From an uncultured Pelagibacteraceae bacterium (GTDB lineage: Bacteria; Pseudomonadota; Alphaproteobacteria; Pelagibacterales; Pelagibacteraceae), in contig CACMKP010000001.1 of NCBI GenBank assembly GCA_902614355.1, forward strand, positions 1-64,000: a stretch of DNA of 64,000 nt. The letters are read 5' to 3'. Of this stretch, positions 10,106 through 25,160 are shown in pieces. Positions within the stretch are counted from its first letter, which is position 1. Every line of letters begins with the position of its first letter. The translations under genes were made by a program, and so were the position numbers. The notes below the pieces were generated by a model. It ran no database searches. It saw nothing but the letters and a program-made list of their open reading frames with translations, and was not told where the DNA came from.

Positions 10106-10821
10106 AAATAAAAATTATTAAATGTCTTCAAGATAATTATAGTTACGCAATAATTGACGAAAATAGTCAATCTGCTTGTATAGTTGACCCAAGCGAATCC
10201 GAACCAATAATTGATTTTATAGATAACAATAAGATTGACCTTAAATATATTTTAAATACCCATCACCATCACGATCATATCGGTGGTAATCTTGAACTGA
10301 AAAAAAAATATAATTGTGATGTTATTGGATTTAAAGATGATAAGGATCGAATTCCAGGAATAAATATTCTTGTAGAAAATAATCAAATCTGGCAGAAAGG
10401 TAACTTTGAAGCAAAAATTTATCATACGCCGGGTCATACATCAGGTCATATTGCTTTCCATTTTTTTAAAGAAAAAATAATTTTTACAGGTGATACTTTG
10501 TTTTCTCTAGGTTGTGGTAGAATCTTCGAGGGAACTTATGAGCAGATGTTTAACTCTTTAAAAATATTTAAAAAATTACCTAAGGATACTCTGATCTATT
10601 GTGGTCATGAATATACACTAAAAAATTCTGAATTTTGTTTATTAAATGATCCAGACAATTTAAAACTAAAAGAAAAAGTTTTAAAAATTAAGAATAATCA
10701 TAAATTTAATTCACCAACTATTCCCTCTGTATTAGATGATGAATTAGAGTGTAATATATTTTTAAAAGCTGAGGATATTAAGACTTTTTCAAAACTGAGA
10801 GATTTAAAGGATAATTTTTGA
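10102..10821 (+). CDS. gloB: hydroxyacylglutathione hydrolase (glyoxalase II)
   Basis: THHHHDHIGG metallo-beta-lactamase motif, FTGDTLFSLGCGRIFEGT, YCGHEYTL. Confidence 0.93.
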   Translation: MKIKIIKCLQDNYSYAIIDENSQSACIVDPSESEPIIDFIDNNKIDLKYILNTHHHHDHIGGNLELKKKYNCDVIGFKDDKDRIPGINILVENNQIWQKGNFEAKIYHTPGHTSGHIAFHFFKEKIIFTGDTLFSLGCGRIFEGTYEQMFNSLKIFKKLPKDTLIYCGHEYTLKNSEFCLLNDPDNLKLKEKVLKIKNNHKFNSPTIPSVLDDELECNIFLKAEDIKTFSKLRDLKDNF

Positions 10822-10831
10822 TTTATTGAGC

Positions 10832-10859
10832 TTGACTAAAGTTTCGCTCAGATTATATT
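10832..10859 (+). promoter_or_regulatory. predicted sigma70 promoter for rplU-rpmA
   Basis: TTGACT (10832-10837), 16-bp spacer, TATATT (10854-10859). Confidence 0.5.
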
Positions 10860-10884
10860 GCGGTTATTAAAAATTGAGATCATT

Positions 10885-11286
10885 ATGTCTTATGCAGTAA
10901 TACAAACTGGTGGAAAACAATACAAAGTAGTATCAGGTGAAATCCTAAAAATCGAAAAGCTACCAAATTCAAAACCGGATACTAAAATAGAATTTAAAGA
11001 AATTTTAGCTTACGGAAATGAAAAAGAGATAGAAATCGGATCTCCTACGGTGCAAGGCGCAAAAGTTGAAGCAAACCTGATAAAAAATAGCAAAAATAGA
11101 ACTATTTTAATTTTTAAAAAAAGACGAAGACAAAATTCAAGAAGAAAAAATGGCCATAGACAACAATATTCTATGATCAGAATAAATAAGATTTTTTCAA
11201 AAGATGGTAAGGTTTTATCTGAAGCTAAAGAAGTTTCTAAAGTAACAAAAACAGTGGCAAAGGATACAAAAGAAAACAAAAAGTAA
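10885..11286 (+). CDS. rplU: 50S ribosomal protein L21 (start revised from ORF-track 10858 to ATG 10885)
   Basis: MSYAVIQTGGKQYKVVSGEILKIEKL; KRRRQNSRRKNGHRQ. Confidence 0.93.
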   Translation: MSYAVIQTGGKQYKVVSGEILKIEKLPNSKPDTKIEFKEILAYGNEKEIEIGSPTVQGAKVEANLIKNSKNRTILIFKKRRRQNSRRKNGHRQQYSMIRINKIFSKDGKVLSEAKEVSKVTKTVAKDTKENKK

Positions 11287-11295
11287 GGTAAAGTT

Positions 11296-11550
11296 ATGGC
11301 AACAAAAAAAGCAGGTGGATCATCAAGAAACGGGCGTGACAGTGCTGGACGAAGACTTGGTGTGAAAAAATATGGTGGAGAAACCGTGGTGCCAGGAAAC
11401 ATAATCGTAAGACAAAGAGGGACAAAAATTTTTCCCGGTGAAAACGTTGGTATGGGTAAGGACCATTCAATTTTTTCTGTTGTTAAGGGCAAAGTTGTTT
11501 TTAAAAAAACTAAATCAGATAGAACTTTTGTTTCTGTAAAACCCAATTAA
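11296..11550 (+). CDS. rpmA: 50S ribosomal protein L27
   Basis: [57 protein letters not shown]. Confidence 0.97.
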   Translation: MATKKAGGSSRNGRDSAGRRLGVKKYGGETVVPGNIIVRQRGTKIFPGENVGMGKDHSIFSVVKGKVVFKKTKSDRTFVSVKPN

Positions 11551-11568
11551 TAGTACAACTTAAAATAG

Positions 11569-13653
<2,085 letters not shown>

Positions 13654-13657
<4 letters not shown>

Positions 13658-14907
13658 TAAAAAAAATTTTAACCAATATTGGAAAAAATTCAAAAAGCGC
13701 CTTAGCACATCGGGTGGATACTAAAAAGAAAAATAAAGTATTGATAGATTACTGTTCACTTATTAAAAAAAATCAAAAATTAATCCTTAGTGCAAATAAG
13801 AAGGACGTCAATAGATCGATAAGTAAGGGAGTCAAAAAAAATTTAATTGAACGTCTTATTTTAAATGAAACAAAAATAGATAATATTATTAGTTCAATAA
13901 AATCTGTAATAAAACTTAAAGACCCAACAAATAGAGTTTTGGAGAAATGGAATAGACCAAACGGGTTAAATATTTCTAAGATCTCAATTCCTATAGGAAT
14001 AATTGCTATTATTTATGAGAGTAGACCAAATGTTACCTCGGACGTCGCATCATTATGCTTTAAATCTGGAAACCCAGTAATTTTAAGAGGTGGATCAGAG
14101 GCCTTTTTTTCAAATAAAATTTTGTCAAAGCTTTTTAGAGACTCATTAAAAAAAAATAATATTAACGAAAATTTTGTTCAATTCATTGACTCCACCAATA
14201 GAAATATTGTCGATTATATATTAAGTAAAATGGATAAATATGTTGATGTAGTTATTCCAAGAGGAGGAAAAAATTTAGTAAAAAAAGTTCAGAAGTTATC
14301 TAACTTACCAGTGATTGGTCATTTGGAAGGAGTATGTCATACTTATGTTGATAAGAACGCAAACTTAAATACAGCAAAAAAGATTATTTTTAATGCAAAA
14401 TTAAGAAATACAGCAATTTGTGGGGCTACAGAAACGATTTTAGTTCATCAAAAAATCTTAAAAAAATCATGTAACATTATTTTAAAACACTTAGAAGATC
14501 ATGGATGCAAAATTATTGGAGACAACAAAATCAAAAAAAATTATAAAGGGAAAATTATTAGAGCTACTAATAAAGATTGGTCAAAAGAATATTTGTCAGC
14601 TACAGTTTCTGTAAAATGTGTCAAAGATATAAATGGTGCAATCAATCATATTAATAAATATGGGACAATGCACACTGACTCGATTATCACCATGAATAAG
14701 AAGTCAGCAAAAAAATTTTTAAATGAGGTTAAAAGCTCAATTGCCATGCATAATACATCGACACAATTTGCAGATGGTGGAGAATTTGGTTTTGGTGGCG
14801 AAGTTGGTATTTCAACTAATAAGCTTCCTCCAAGAGGCCCTGTTGGACTTAATCAACTAGTGTCTTATAAATATCAAATATCAAGTAATGGGAGAATAAG
14901 GAAATAA
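13654..14907 (+). CDS. proA: glutamate-5-semialdehyde (gamma-glutamyl phosphate) reductase
   Basis: IGIIAIIYESRPNVTSDVASLCFKSGN, GVCHTYVD, NTAICGATETIL. Confidence 0.96.
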
Positions 14908-14908
14908 T

Positions 14909-15427
14909 TTGAGATTTAAAAATAAAATTGGTGTTCTTGGTGGGTCGTTTGATCCTGCCCATGTTGGTCATTTAGCAATATCAAAAAAAGCTTTAAAAGA
15001 ATACAAATTAAAAAAAATAATTTGGGCAATTACTTCAAAAAATCCTTTAAAGAAGAAAAATAATACAAGCATTTCTGAAAGAATCCAAAGTTGTAAAAAG
15101 ATCATAAAATTAAATAATTTTATAAAAATAAAATTTTATGAAAAGATAATAAGATCTAATAAAACTATTGACTTAATAAACTTTCTAAAAAGAACTACCA
15201 AAGCTGAAATTTATTTTCTAATGGGGGCAGATAATCTTATTAATTTTCATAAGTGGTATAAGTGGGAAGCTATTTCAAAAAAATGCAAAATTATTGTTTT
15301 TGATCGTCATGGCTATAAAAAAAAATCATTGAATTCAGTCTCATATAAAAGATTAAATGGAAAAAGTTTAAAGTTCATTGAATTTAATAAAGTTAATATT
15401 TCATCTTCTCAATTAAGGAAAATTTGA
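14909..15427 (+). CDS. nadD: nicotinate-nucleotide adenylyltransferase (TTG start)
   Basis: GVLGGSFDPAHVGHLAI, FLMGADNL, VNISSSQLR. Confidence 0.93.
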   Translation: MRFKNKIGVLGGSFDPAHVGHLAISKKALKEYKLKKIIWAITSKNPLKKKNNTSISERIQSCKKIIKLNNFIKIKFYEKIIRSNKTIDLINFLKRTTKAEIYFLMGADNLINFHKWYKWEAISKKCKIIVFDRHGYKKKSLNSVSYKRLNGKSLKFIEFNKVNISSSQLRKI

Positions 15428-15444
15428 TAAGGTAGATGTAATTA

Positions 15445-15795
15445 ATGGATAAAATCTTAAGCTTAAAAAAAATTATCATTGAAACTCTCGACATAAATAA
15501 AGCTCAAGACATTGTAAGTATAGATTTAAAAGATAAAAGTTCTATGGCTGACTATATGATAATAGCTAGTGGGACTTCCTCTAGACATATTCAAGCTCTT
15601 TCTGAGCAAGTTTTAGAAAAACTTAAAGATTATGGAATAAAAGATTCTAAAATTGAGGGCAAAGATAGTAGTGAATGGAAGTTAGTAGATGGTATTGATC
15701 TGATAATACATATTTTTCATCCAGAGAAGAGAAGATTTTATGAGCTTGAAAAGATGTGGTCTGAGCTGATTCCTAAAGAAAAATTAATTATATGA
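15445..15795 (+). CDS. rsfS: ribosome silencing factor RsfS
   Basis: MIIASGTSSRHIQALSEQV, WKLVDGIDLIIHIFHPEKRRFYELEKMWS. Confidence 0.93.
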   Translation: MDKILSLKKIIIETLDINKAQDIVSIDLKDKSSMADYMIIASGTSSRHIQALSEQVLEKLKDYGIKDSKIEGKDSSEWKLVDGIDLIIHIFHPEKRRFYELEKMWSELIPKEKLII

Positions 15796-16937
15796 AAAAA
15801 AAAGCAATACTAAATTTTTTAACTTTTATTTTAACTTTATTTTTATTTAGTCAAAAAGTAATTTCTTCTGAAAACGAACTATACGAAAAAATAGATGTTT
15901 TTGGTGAGGTTTTAGAAAAAATTAACAAGGAGTACGTTGATGAAATTAATCAATCTGACAGTATGGACTCTGCTATCAACGGTTTGCTTCAATCTCTAGA
16001 TCCATATTCAGGCTATATGTCTCCAGAAATTTTCAATGAAATGCAAACTGAAACAAGTGGAGAATTTGGAGGACTTGGTATTGAGGTTACTATGGAATCG
16101 GGTGTTGTTAAGGTTATATCTCCAATAGACGATACACCTGCATCAAAAGCTGGGATAAAATCTGGAGATTACATTGTTAAGATTAACAATACACAAGTAC
16201 AGGGTAAATCTTTAAGTGAAGCAGTTGATTTAATGAGGGGGCCTGTTGGTTCTGCTATTGAATTAACAATAAGAAGAAGAGGAGAAAAAAAAGCTTTAAC
16301 TTTTAATGTCACAAGAGAAATAATTCAAATTAAATCTGTTAAGGTAGATCTATTAGAAAAAAATATAGGATATATCCGTTTAACATCTTTTAATGAAAAT
16401 AGTTCTGGACAAATTAAAAAAGAAATCAATAAATTTGAAAAAAATAAAAATTTAAAAGCTTATATTTTAGACTTAAGAAATAACCCAGGTGGTTTGCTCT
16501 CTCAAGCAATAAAAATCTCTGATTTTTTTCTTGATAATGGTGAAATAGTATCCACAAAAAGTAGACAACAATCAGAAAATCGGAAATGGTTTGCAAAAAA
16601 AGGAGATCTTACTAAAGGAAAAACTATTCTTGTTTTGATAAATTATGGCTCTGCCTCTGCATCTGAAATTGTAGCTGGAGCTTTAAAAGATCATAAAAGA
16701 GCAATTTTAATTGGTGAAAATAGTTATGGAAAAGGATCTGTTCAATCTATTATTCCTTTAAAAAATAAAGGGGCTATAAGATTAACTGTAGCTAAGTATT
16801 ATTTGCCTTCAGGCAAATCTATTTCTGAAGTAGGTGTTTCACCTGACATTGAAATCGATGAGACAAGTGATGATTTTAAAATTAAAACTGAAACCGACAA
16901 TCAATTAAATTACGCAATTAAATTACTTAATGGTTGA
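15792..16937 (+). CDS. ctpA: S41 family C-terminal processing peptidase
   Basis: Signal peptide, PDZ domain (GLGIEVT...GIKSGDYIVKIN), catalytic GSASASEIVAGALKDHKRAILIGENSYGKGSVQ. Confidence 0.93.
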   Translation: MKKKAILNFLTFILTLFLFSQKVISSENELYEKIDVFGEVLEKINKEYVDEINQSDSMDSAINGLLQSLDPYSGYMSPEIFNEMQTETSGEFGGLGIEVTMESGVVKVISPIDDTPASKAGIKSGDYIVKINNTQVQGKSLSEAVDLMRGPVGSAIELTIRRRGEKKALTFNVTREIIQIKSVKVDLLEKNIGYIRLTSFNENSSGQIKKEINKFEKNKNLKAYILDLRNNPGGLLSQAIKISDFFLDNGEIVSTKSRQQSENRKWFAKKGDLTKGKTILVLINYGSASASEIVAGALKDHKRAILIGENSYGKGSVQSIIPLKNKGAIRLTVAKYYLPSGKSISEVGVSPDIEIDETSDDFKIKTETDNQLNYAIKLLNG

Positions 16938-17415
16938 AATTCAGGAAAAATTTAAAGATCTACCTTACAGAGTAGGTGTTGGCATAATTGTCTTAAATAA
17001 AGAAAATAAAATTTTTGTAGCAAAAAGAATCGACAACCCAAAAGGTTTTTGGCAAATGCCACAAGGAGGTGTTGATGAAGGTGAAGATTTTTTATCTGCT
17101 GCCTACAGAGAACTAGAAGAAGAAACTAGTATTAAAAACGTCGAGTTAATAACCGAAATAGATGAAATAACCACTTATGAACTGCCAAACCATCTTCTAG
17201 GTAAAATTTGGAAAGGTAAATTTAAAGGGCAGAAACAAAAATGGTTTTTAATGAGATATCTTGGTAGTGATAATGAAATAAATATTAACACAAGCAAACC
17301 AGAATTTTTTGAATGGAAATGGATAGAACTAAATTCTATTACAGAGATAGTTGTAAGTTTCAAACTTAATGTTTATAAGATACTTCAAAAAAAATTAGAA
17401 AAGATTATTAATTAA
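16930..17415 (+). CDS. rppH: RNA pyrophosphohydrolase (Nudix)
   Basis: YRVGVGIIVLN, GFWQMPQGGVDEGEDFLSAAYRELEEETS Nudix box. Confidence 0.92.
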   Translation: MVEIQEKFKDLPYRVGVGIIVLNKENKIFVAKRIDNPKGFWQMPQGGVDEGEDFLSAAYRELEEETSIKNVELITEIDEITTYELPNHLLGKIWKGKFKGQKQKWFLMRYLGSDNEININTSKPEFFEWKWIELNSITEIVVSFKLNVYKILQKKLEKIIN

Positions 17416-17799
17416 TAGTTCTTAAAACTTCAATTTTCTGATCAATTAAATATTTTGCTTGATCGCTTATGTTGTCCTTAGCTGTCTCTTCTTCGGCAAC
17501 TCTCAACATTTTATCTATTTTGCTTTTTTCCATATCTTTAATGTTAAAAATTGAGCTGGTAAGAATTGATAGATTGTTATTTTTGAATTCAATTATTCCA
17601 TCCTCAACATAATATTTTTCTTCACCTGATTTTGAATAAAGTTTGATTATGCCAGGTTTTAAAAAAGAAATTATAGATATATGATCTTTAAGTATTCCCA
17701 TCTCGCCCTCAAATGCTGGGACTACCACTTCAGTGACATCATCTTTTGAAAGAAAAGATTTTTCTGGGTTGACTACTTCAAGTTTAAATTCTTCGCTCA

Positions 17800-17800
<1 letters not shown>
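17408..17800 (-). CDS. atpC: ATP synthase F1 epsilon subunit
   Basis: FKLEVVNPEKSFLSKDDVTEVVVPAFEGEMGILKDH; last gene of atpHAGDC. Confidence 0.93.
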
Positions 17801-20093
<2,293 letters not shown>

Positions 20094-20100
20094 AAATATT

Positions 20101-21636
20101 TTATGAATTAAATGTTTGTTTTAGTTGTTTTATTACTTCTACTAATTTTTGTTCAGTGTCTTCCTCAAGCTTGCCTGAACTTAAAATAGACTCTATGATT
20201 TCTTGCTTTTCAGATTTACATTTTTCAATTATTTTATTTTCAAAATTTGCAATTTCTTTTAGCTCTATGTCATCTAGATAACCTTTAACACCACAAAAAA
20301 CTGAAATTACTTGCTCAGCCACAGTCATCGGAGAATATTGTTTTTGTTTAAGTAATTCTGTAAGTTTTGATCCTCTATTAAGTAATTGTTGAGTTGATGC
20401 ATCTAAGTCAGAGCCAAATTGTGCAAAAGCTGCCATTTCTCTGTATTGTGCCAATTCTAATTTCATTGAACCAGAAACTTTTTTCATAGCCTTTGTTTGT
20501 GCCGCAGATCCAACTCTTGAAACTGAAAGCCCCACATTTATAGCGGGTCTTATACCTTGATTAAAAAGTTCAGTTTCTAAAAAGATTTGTCCATCAGTAA
20601 TTGAAATAACATTTGTGGGTATGTAAGCAGAAACATCTCCACCTTGTGTTTCTATAATTGGTAATGCTGTTAAAGAACCACCGCCGTGTTCATCACTTAG
20701 TTTTGCTGCTCTTTCAAGTAATCTGCTATGAAGGTAAAACACATCCCCAGGATATGCCTCTCTTCCTGGTGGTCTTCTTAAAATTAATGACATTTGTCTA
20801 TAAGCAACAGCTTGCTTTGAAAGATCATCATAAATTATTAGTGCATGCATACCATTATCCCTAAAATACTCACCCATTGCACATCCAGTGTACGGAGCTA
20901 AAAATTGTAAAGGAGCTGAGTCTGATGCTGTCGCAGCAACAATAGTTGTGTACTCCATCGCTCCAGCTTCTTCCAAAGTTTTTTGAATTTGTCTAACAGT
21001 TGACCTTTTTTGACCTACAGCTACATAAATACAATATAATTTTTGTTTCTCATCACCCGACTCATTTATTTTCTTTTGATTGATGATTGCATCAACAGCA
21101 ACTGCTGTTTTACCCGTTTGTCTGTCTCCAATGATTAATTCTCTTTGTCCTCTTCCAATTGGTACTAAACTATCAATGGATTTTAAACCAGTCTGCATTG
21201 GTTCACTAACAGATTGACGAGGAATGATTCCTGGTGCCTTTACCTCCACCCTGCTTTTCTTTATACCTTTGTCTAAAGCGCCTTTTCCATCAATAGGACT
21301 CCCTAAACCATCTACCACTCTTCCTAACAATTCTTTTCCAACTGGAGTATCAACGATACTTCCTGTTCTTTTAACTATATCTCCCTCTTTGATATTTCTA
21401 TCATCACCAAAAACAACAACTCCGACATTTTCACTCTCTAAATTAAGAGCCATACCTTTTGAACCATCGGTAAACTCAACCATTTCACCTGCTTGAACAT
21501 TATCAAGTCCATAAATTCTAGCAATACCATCTCCAACTGATAAAACCTGACCTACTTCAGATACCTTCGCCTTTTCTCCAAAGTTTTTTATTTGTTCCTT
21601 TAATATTTTTGTTACTTCTGAGGGGTTTATTTCCAT
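20101..21636 (-). CDS. atpA: ATP synthase F1 alpha subunit
   Basis: [52 protein letters not shown]. Confidence 0.99.
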   Translation of the reverse strand: MEINPSEVTKILKEQIKNFGEKAKVSEVGQVLSVGDGIARIYGLDNVQAGEMVEFTDGSKGMALNLESENVGVVVFGDDRNIKEGDIVKRTGSIVDTPVGKELLGRVVDGLGSPIDGKGALDKGIKKSRVEVKAPGIIPRQSVSEPMQTGLKSIDSLVPIGRGQRELIIGDRQTGKTAVAVDAIINQKKINESGDEKQKLYCIYVAVGQKRSTVRQIQKTLEEAGAMEYTTIVAATASDSAPLQFLAPYTGCAMGEYFRDNGMHALIIYDDLSKQAVAYRQMSLILRRPPGREAYPGDVFYLHSRLLERAAKLSDEHGGGSLTALPIIETQGGDVSAYIPTNVISITDGQIFLETELFNQGIRPAINVGLSVSRVGSAAQTKAMKKVSGSMKLELAQYREMAAFAQFGSDLDASTQQLLNRGSKLTELLKQKQYSPMTVAEQVISVFCGVKGYLDDIELKEIANFENKIIEKCKSEKQEIIESILSSGKLEEDTEQKLVEVIKQLKQTFNS

Positions 21637-21637
21637 A

Positions 21638-22195
21638 TTATACCTTCATCATTTTATTTTCTATTTGTTGTAATTTATTTTTAATAGAAGTATCAATCAT
21701 TATACTGCCTACTTGTACAATCAGTCCTCCTATTAAACTTTCATCATATTTGTAATTTAATTTTATCTTTGAAGTAAAATTTTTTGATAATTGATCTTTA
21801 ATTTTACTAATTTCATCATTTGATAGATTTTTTGCTGATTTTATCTCTGTTTTTAACTCACCTCTTTTTTCTGAACAAATTTCAATAAAATTATTCAATA
21901 TTTGCTCTATAAAGAAAAATCGTCTTTTTATTACTAAAAAATTTGTAAAATTTTTTAGTAAATTTTCAATTTTCAAATAATCAAAAATCTTATTTATTGA
22001 ATTAGTTAAATCATTTTGACTAACTGTAGGATCTTTAATTAAGTTTTTAAAATCGTCACTTTTTTCAATTAAATTTAGAATCGATATTGCGTTTTTTTCT
22101 ATTTGAGAAAGCACACTTGACTCCTCTGCCAACTCGTACAAAGCTGAGGAATATCTGTTTGCTGAAGTGTCGGAAAAACCTTTATTTTTACTCAA
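21638..22195 (-). CDS. atpH: ATP synthase F1 delta subunit
   Basis: [13 protein letters not shown]-terminus; [31 protein letters not shown]-terminus; operon position. Confidence 0.93.
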   Translation of the reverse strand: MSKNKGFSDTSANRYSSALYELAEESSVLSQIEKNAISILNLIEKSDDFKNLIKDPTVSQNDLTNSINKIFDYLKIENLLKNFTNFLVIKRRFFFIEQILNNFIEICSEKRGELKTEIKSAKNLSNDEISKIKDQLSKNFTSKIKLNYKYDESLIGGLIVQVGSIMIDTSIKNKLQQIENKMMKV

Positions 22196-22254
22196 TTTAT
22201 AACCTTTTAATGTAAGTGATTAATTTAAAAATTACGATTTAATTAACACATGCC

Positions 22255-22283
22255 ATAATACTCTTCAAGTAACACATTAACAA
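22255..22283 (-). promoter_or_regulatory. predicted sigma70 promoter of the atpHAGDC operon
   Basis: Minus strand TTGTTA - 17 bp - TATTAT in the 108-bp priA/atpH gap. Confidence 0.45.
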
Positions 22284-22303
22284 AAAAATGTTTTTTTTAG
22301 GCT

Positions 22304-24259
22304 TTAATTGAAGTTTATTGGATCAACATCAACTGATAGTTTTATTCCTGGCAAAAACTTATATTTTGTGATCATAGCGGACAGAGACTTTTGTAACTTT
22401 AAACTCTTTGGACCTCGAATTAATAACCTAATTCGATACCTTCTTTTAAGTTTAAAAATAGGTGCGCTTACTGGTCCTAAAACTTTACCAACTAATTTAC
22501 TTTTTAAATATAATTTAAATTTTATGGCTTCTCTTTCTAATTTATTTTCATTTTCTCCTGTCAAAATTAATGAGATAAATCTTTGAAATGGGGGTAGATT
22601 ATTTTTTCTTCTGATTTCTATCTCTTTATCTAAAAAAATATTTGGATTTTTGTTTGTTATATCAGCGATTAACCTTTGGTTTGAATTATATGTTTGAAAA
22701 TATACAGTTGAAGGTTGTCCTGTACGTCCTGCTCTACCAGATAACTGATGATATAATTGTAAATTTTTTTCTGCTCCTCTTAAATCATGACCATTTGATG
22801 ATAAATCAATATCAATGACAACTATGCAGTTTAGATTTGGAAAATGAAATCCTTTAGAAATTAATTGAGTTCCAATCAAAATTTCGATTTCATTATTTAT
22901 AATTTTTTCCAATTTTTCTCGTGAGTTTTTTTTATTCATTGTATCACTTGAAAAAATTTCTATTTTTTTTGATGGAAAATTTTTTTTAACTTCCTCTAAA
23001 ATTCTTTCTACGCCAGGTCCACTAAATATAAAATCACAATTATTTTTTTTAGAACAACTTCTATTTAAAGAAGTTTTAAATCCACAATAATGACAAAGTA
23101 AATTATTTTTACTTTTATGATAAACTAAATTTATTGAGCAATTTGGGCAAGAAAAACTACTTAAGCATTTTTTGCATAAAACATTCGGTGAAAAACCTCT
23201 TCTATTCAAAAAAAACAAAACTTGATCTTTTTTTTTCAGATGTGAATTGACTTTTTGGATAATTTCATTTGAAAGCCAAGACTGTTTCTGCAACTTAGCA
23301 AGATTCAAGTTTATTATTTCATAATTTGGTAATGAAGCATTAAGGTATCTTTGTTCAAGTTTTGAAAATGTATACTTTCTCTTTCTTATATTTTCATATG
23401 TTTCTAAAGAGGGAACAGAAGTTATTAAATTGATTGGAATTTTTTCAAATGATGCCCTTGAGACAGCCATGTCTCTGGCATTATAAATTACTCCCTCATC
23501 TTGTTTATAAGATTGGTCATGTTCCTCATCAACAATTATCAATCCTAAATTTTTAAAGGGCAAAAATAAAGATGATCTTGCTCCGATTACTACACTGATT
23601 TTACCATTTATTATACCATTCCATATAATTTCTTTATTCTTTTTCGTAATACTAGAATGCCAAATAGCTGGCTTAAAACTAAAAAATTCTGTGAATTTTT
23701 TTTCAAATTGACTCGTCAAACCAATTTCTGGCAAAAGAATTAAGCCTTGAAAACCTTTCGCTAAAACATTTTTTAAAGCTTCGAAATACACAAATGTTTT
23801 ACCTGAACCTGTTGTACCCTGTAAAACATGCACATTAAATTTTTTATTTGAATTATTTATCTGTTCAAGGGATTTTTTTTGATCATATGTCAGTTTAACA
23901 ACGCTATCTTGACTATTAAATACAAATTCATCGTAGTATTTTTGATCAATGCTCTTTGGTCTTCCTAAACTTGTCAAAACTAACTTCAGAGCCATACCTT
24001 TAGGAACAATGTTATATTCTGAAAACCAATTTAAAAAATCTAAAGTGTTTTTTTTTAAACTTGGAATATCTAATTTACTGATAACTTTTTTAATCTTAAA
24101 TTTTTTTGAACTATTTTTTTCAAACCGATCCCAAATGACACCAATTATTTTAGAATTACCAAAAGGCACCTCAACAAAATCACCTACGTTTAATTGAAAG
24201 TGACTCTCATAAGTGAATGGATGATTAAATATATTTGGTAAAAGAACTGGAAATTTCAT
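22304..24259 (-). CDS. priA: primosomal protein N' (replication restart helicase)
   Basis: LQGTTGSGKTFVYFEAL, DEEHDQSYKQ, zinc-binding CPNCS...CHYCG, GTQLISKGFHFPNL. Confidence 0.95.
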   Translation of the reverse strand: MKFPVLLPNIFNHPFTYESHFQLNVGDFVEVPFGNSKIIGVIWDRFEKNSSKKFKIKKVISKLDIPSLKKNTLDFLNWFSEYNIVPKGMALKLVLTSLGRPKSIDQKYYDEFVFNSQDSVVKLTYDQKKSLEQINNSNKKFNVHVLQGTTGSGKTFVYFEALKNVLAKGFQGLILLPEIGLTSQFEKKFTEFFSFKPAIWHSSITKKNKEIIWNGIINGKISVVIGARSSLFLPFKNLGLIIVDEEHDQSYKQDEGVIYNARDMAVSRASFEKIPINLITSVPSLETYENIRKRKYTFSKLEQRYLNASLPNYEIINLNLAKLQKQSWLSNEIIQKVNSHLKKKDQVLFFLNRRGFSPNVLCKKCLSSFSCPNCSINLVYHKSKNNLLCHYCGFKTSLNRSCSKKNNCDFIFSGPGVERILEEVKKNFPSKKIEIFSSDTMNKKNSREKLEKIINNEIEILIGTQLISKGFHFPNLNCIVVIDIDLSSNGHDLRGAEKNLQLYHQLSGRAGRTGQPSTVYFQTYNSNQRLIADITNKNPNIFLDKEIEIRRKNNLPPFQRFISLILTGENENKLEREAIKFKLYLKSKLVGKVLGPVSAPIFKLKRRYRIRLLIRGPKSLKLQKSLSAMITKYKFLPGIKLSVDVDPINFN

Positions 24260-24313
24260 TTTTTTATAATATTAATACTTATAATTTAATTCTCATAAAT
24301 AATTTTAAATACT

Positions 24314-25156
24314 ATGATTATATGGCTTGCTTCCTATCCTAAAAGTGGAAATACCTGGGTACGAGCACTTATAGCTGCTCTTGTATATTCAGAAAATGGC
24401 GTATTTGATTTTAAATTATTAGAGCACATACTTCAATTTCCAGACGAAAGATACTTTAACAAGTTCACTGAAGACACAGGGAATTTAAACAAAATTAAAA
24501 AATATTGGATACCGGCACAAATTGAAATTAATAAAGATCAAAAGTTGAGGTTTTTTAAGACCCACCATTTAAATTGCACTATAGGTAAAGATCACTTCAC
24601 TGATAAAAAAAATACTTTAGCTACAATATATATTGTAAGAGATCCTAGAAATCTTGTTAGCTCAATTTCAAATCATTTTAATAAATCAATAGAAGAAGCT
24701 AAAGATTTTATACTAACATCTAAGATTATTGCTGGAACAAAAAAAGATGGTGGTATGAAAAAAGATGACATAAAAACACTTATAGGTACTTGGAGTGAAC
24801 ATTATAGATTTTGGAAAAAAAATAACAATAACTACTTATTAATCAAATATGAGGATTTAACTAATAATCCTTTGAAAGAGCTTTCAAGAATAATAAATTT
24901 TTTAAAAAAATATACAAAAATAAATACAAATGAAACTAAAAATAATAATGTAATTAATTCTACAAATTTTGATAAATTAAAAACTTTAGAAAATGAGGGA
25001 AGATTTAAAGAAAGTGTTTATGATGCCAATGGTAAAATTATAAGCTTTTTTTATAAAGGCCCAAAAAATAAATGGCAGCATTTATTAGACTCAAGTATTA
25101 AAAATGAAATAGAAGATAAACTTTCAAATGAAATGAGAGAACTTGGTTATTTGTGA
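24314..25156 (+). CDS. sulfotransferase-domain protein
   Basis: 5'-PSB-like loop WLASYPKSGNTWVRALIAAL and 3'-phosphate motif TIYIVRDPRNLVSSISNHF. Confidence 0.83.
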   Translation: MIIWLASYPKSGNTWVRALIAALVYSENGVFDFKLLEHILQFPDERYFNKFTEDTGNLNKIKKYWIPAQIEINKDQKLRFFKTHHLNCTIGKDHFTDKKNTLATIYIVRDPRNLVSSISNHFNKSIEEAKDFILTSKIIAGTKKDGGMKKDDIKTLIGTWSEHYRFWKKNNNNYLLIKYEDLTNNPLKELSRIINFLKKYTKINTNETKNNNVINSTNFDKLKTLENEGRFKESVYDANGKIISFFYKGPKNKWQHLLDSSIKNEIEDKLSNEMRELGYL

Positions 25157-25160
25157 TTTT

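Noticed and set aside
11010-11546. 178-aa minus-strand ORF antisense to rplU/rpmA
   Set aside because: Fully antisense to two strongly recognised ribosomal protein genes; composition is Phe/Leu/Pro-rich as expected for the complement of a Lys/Gly-rich gene.
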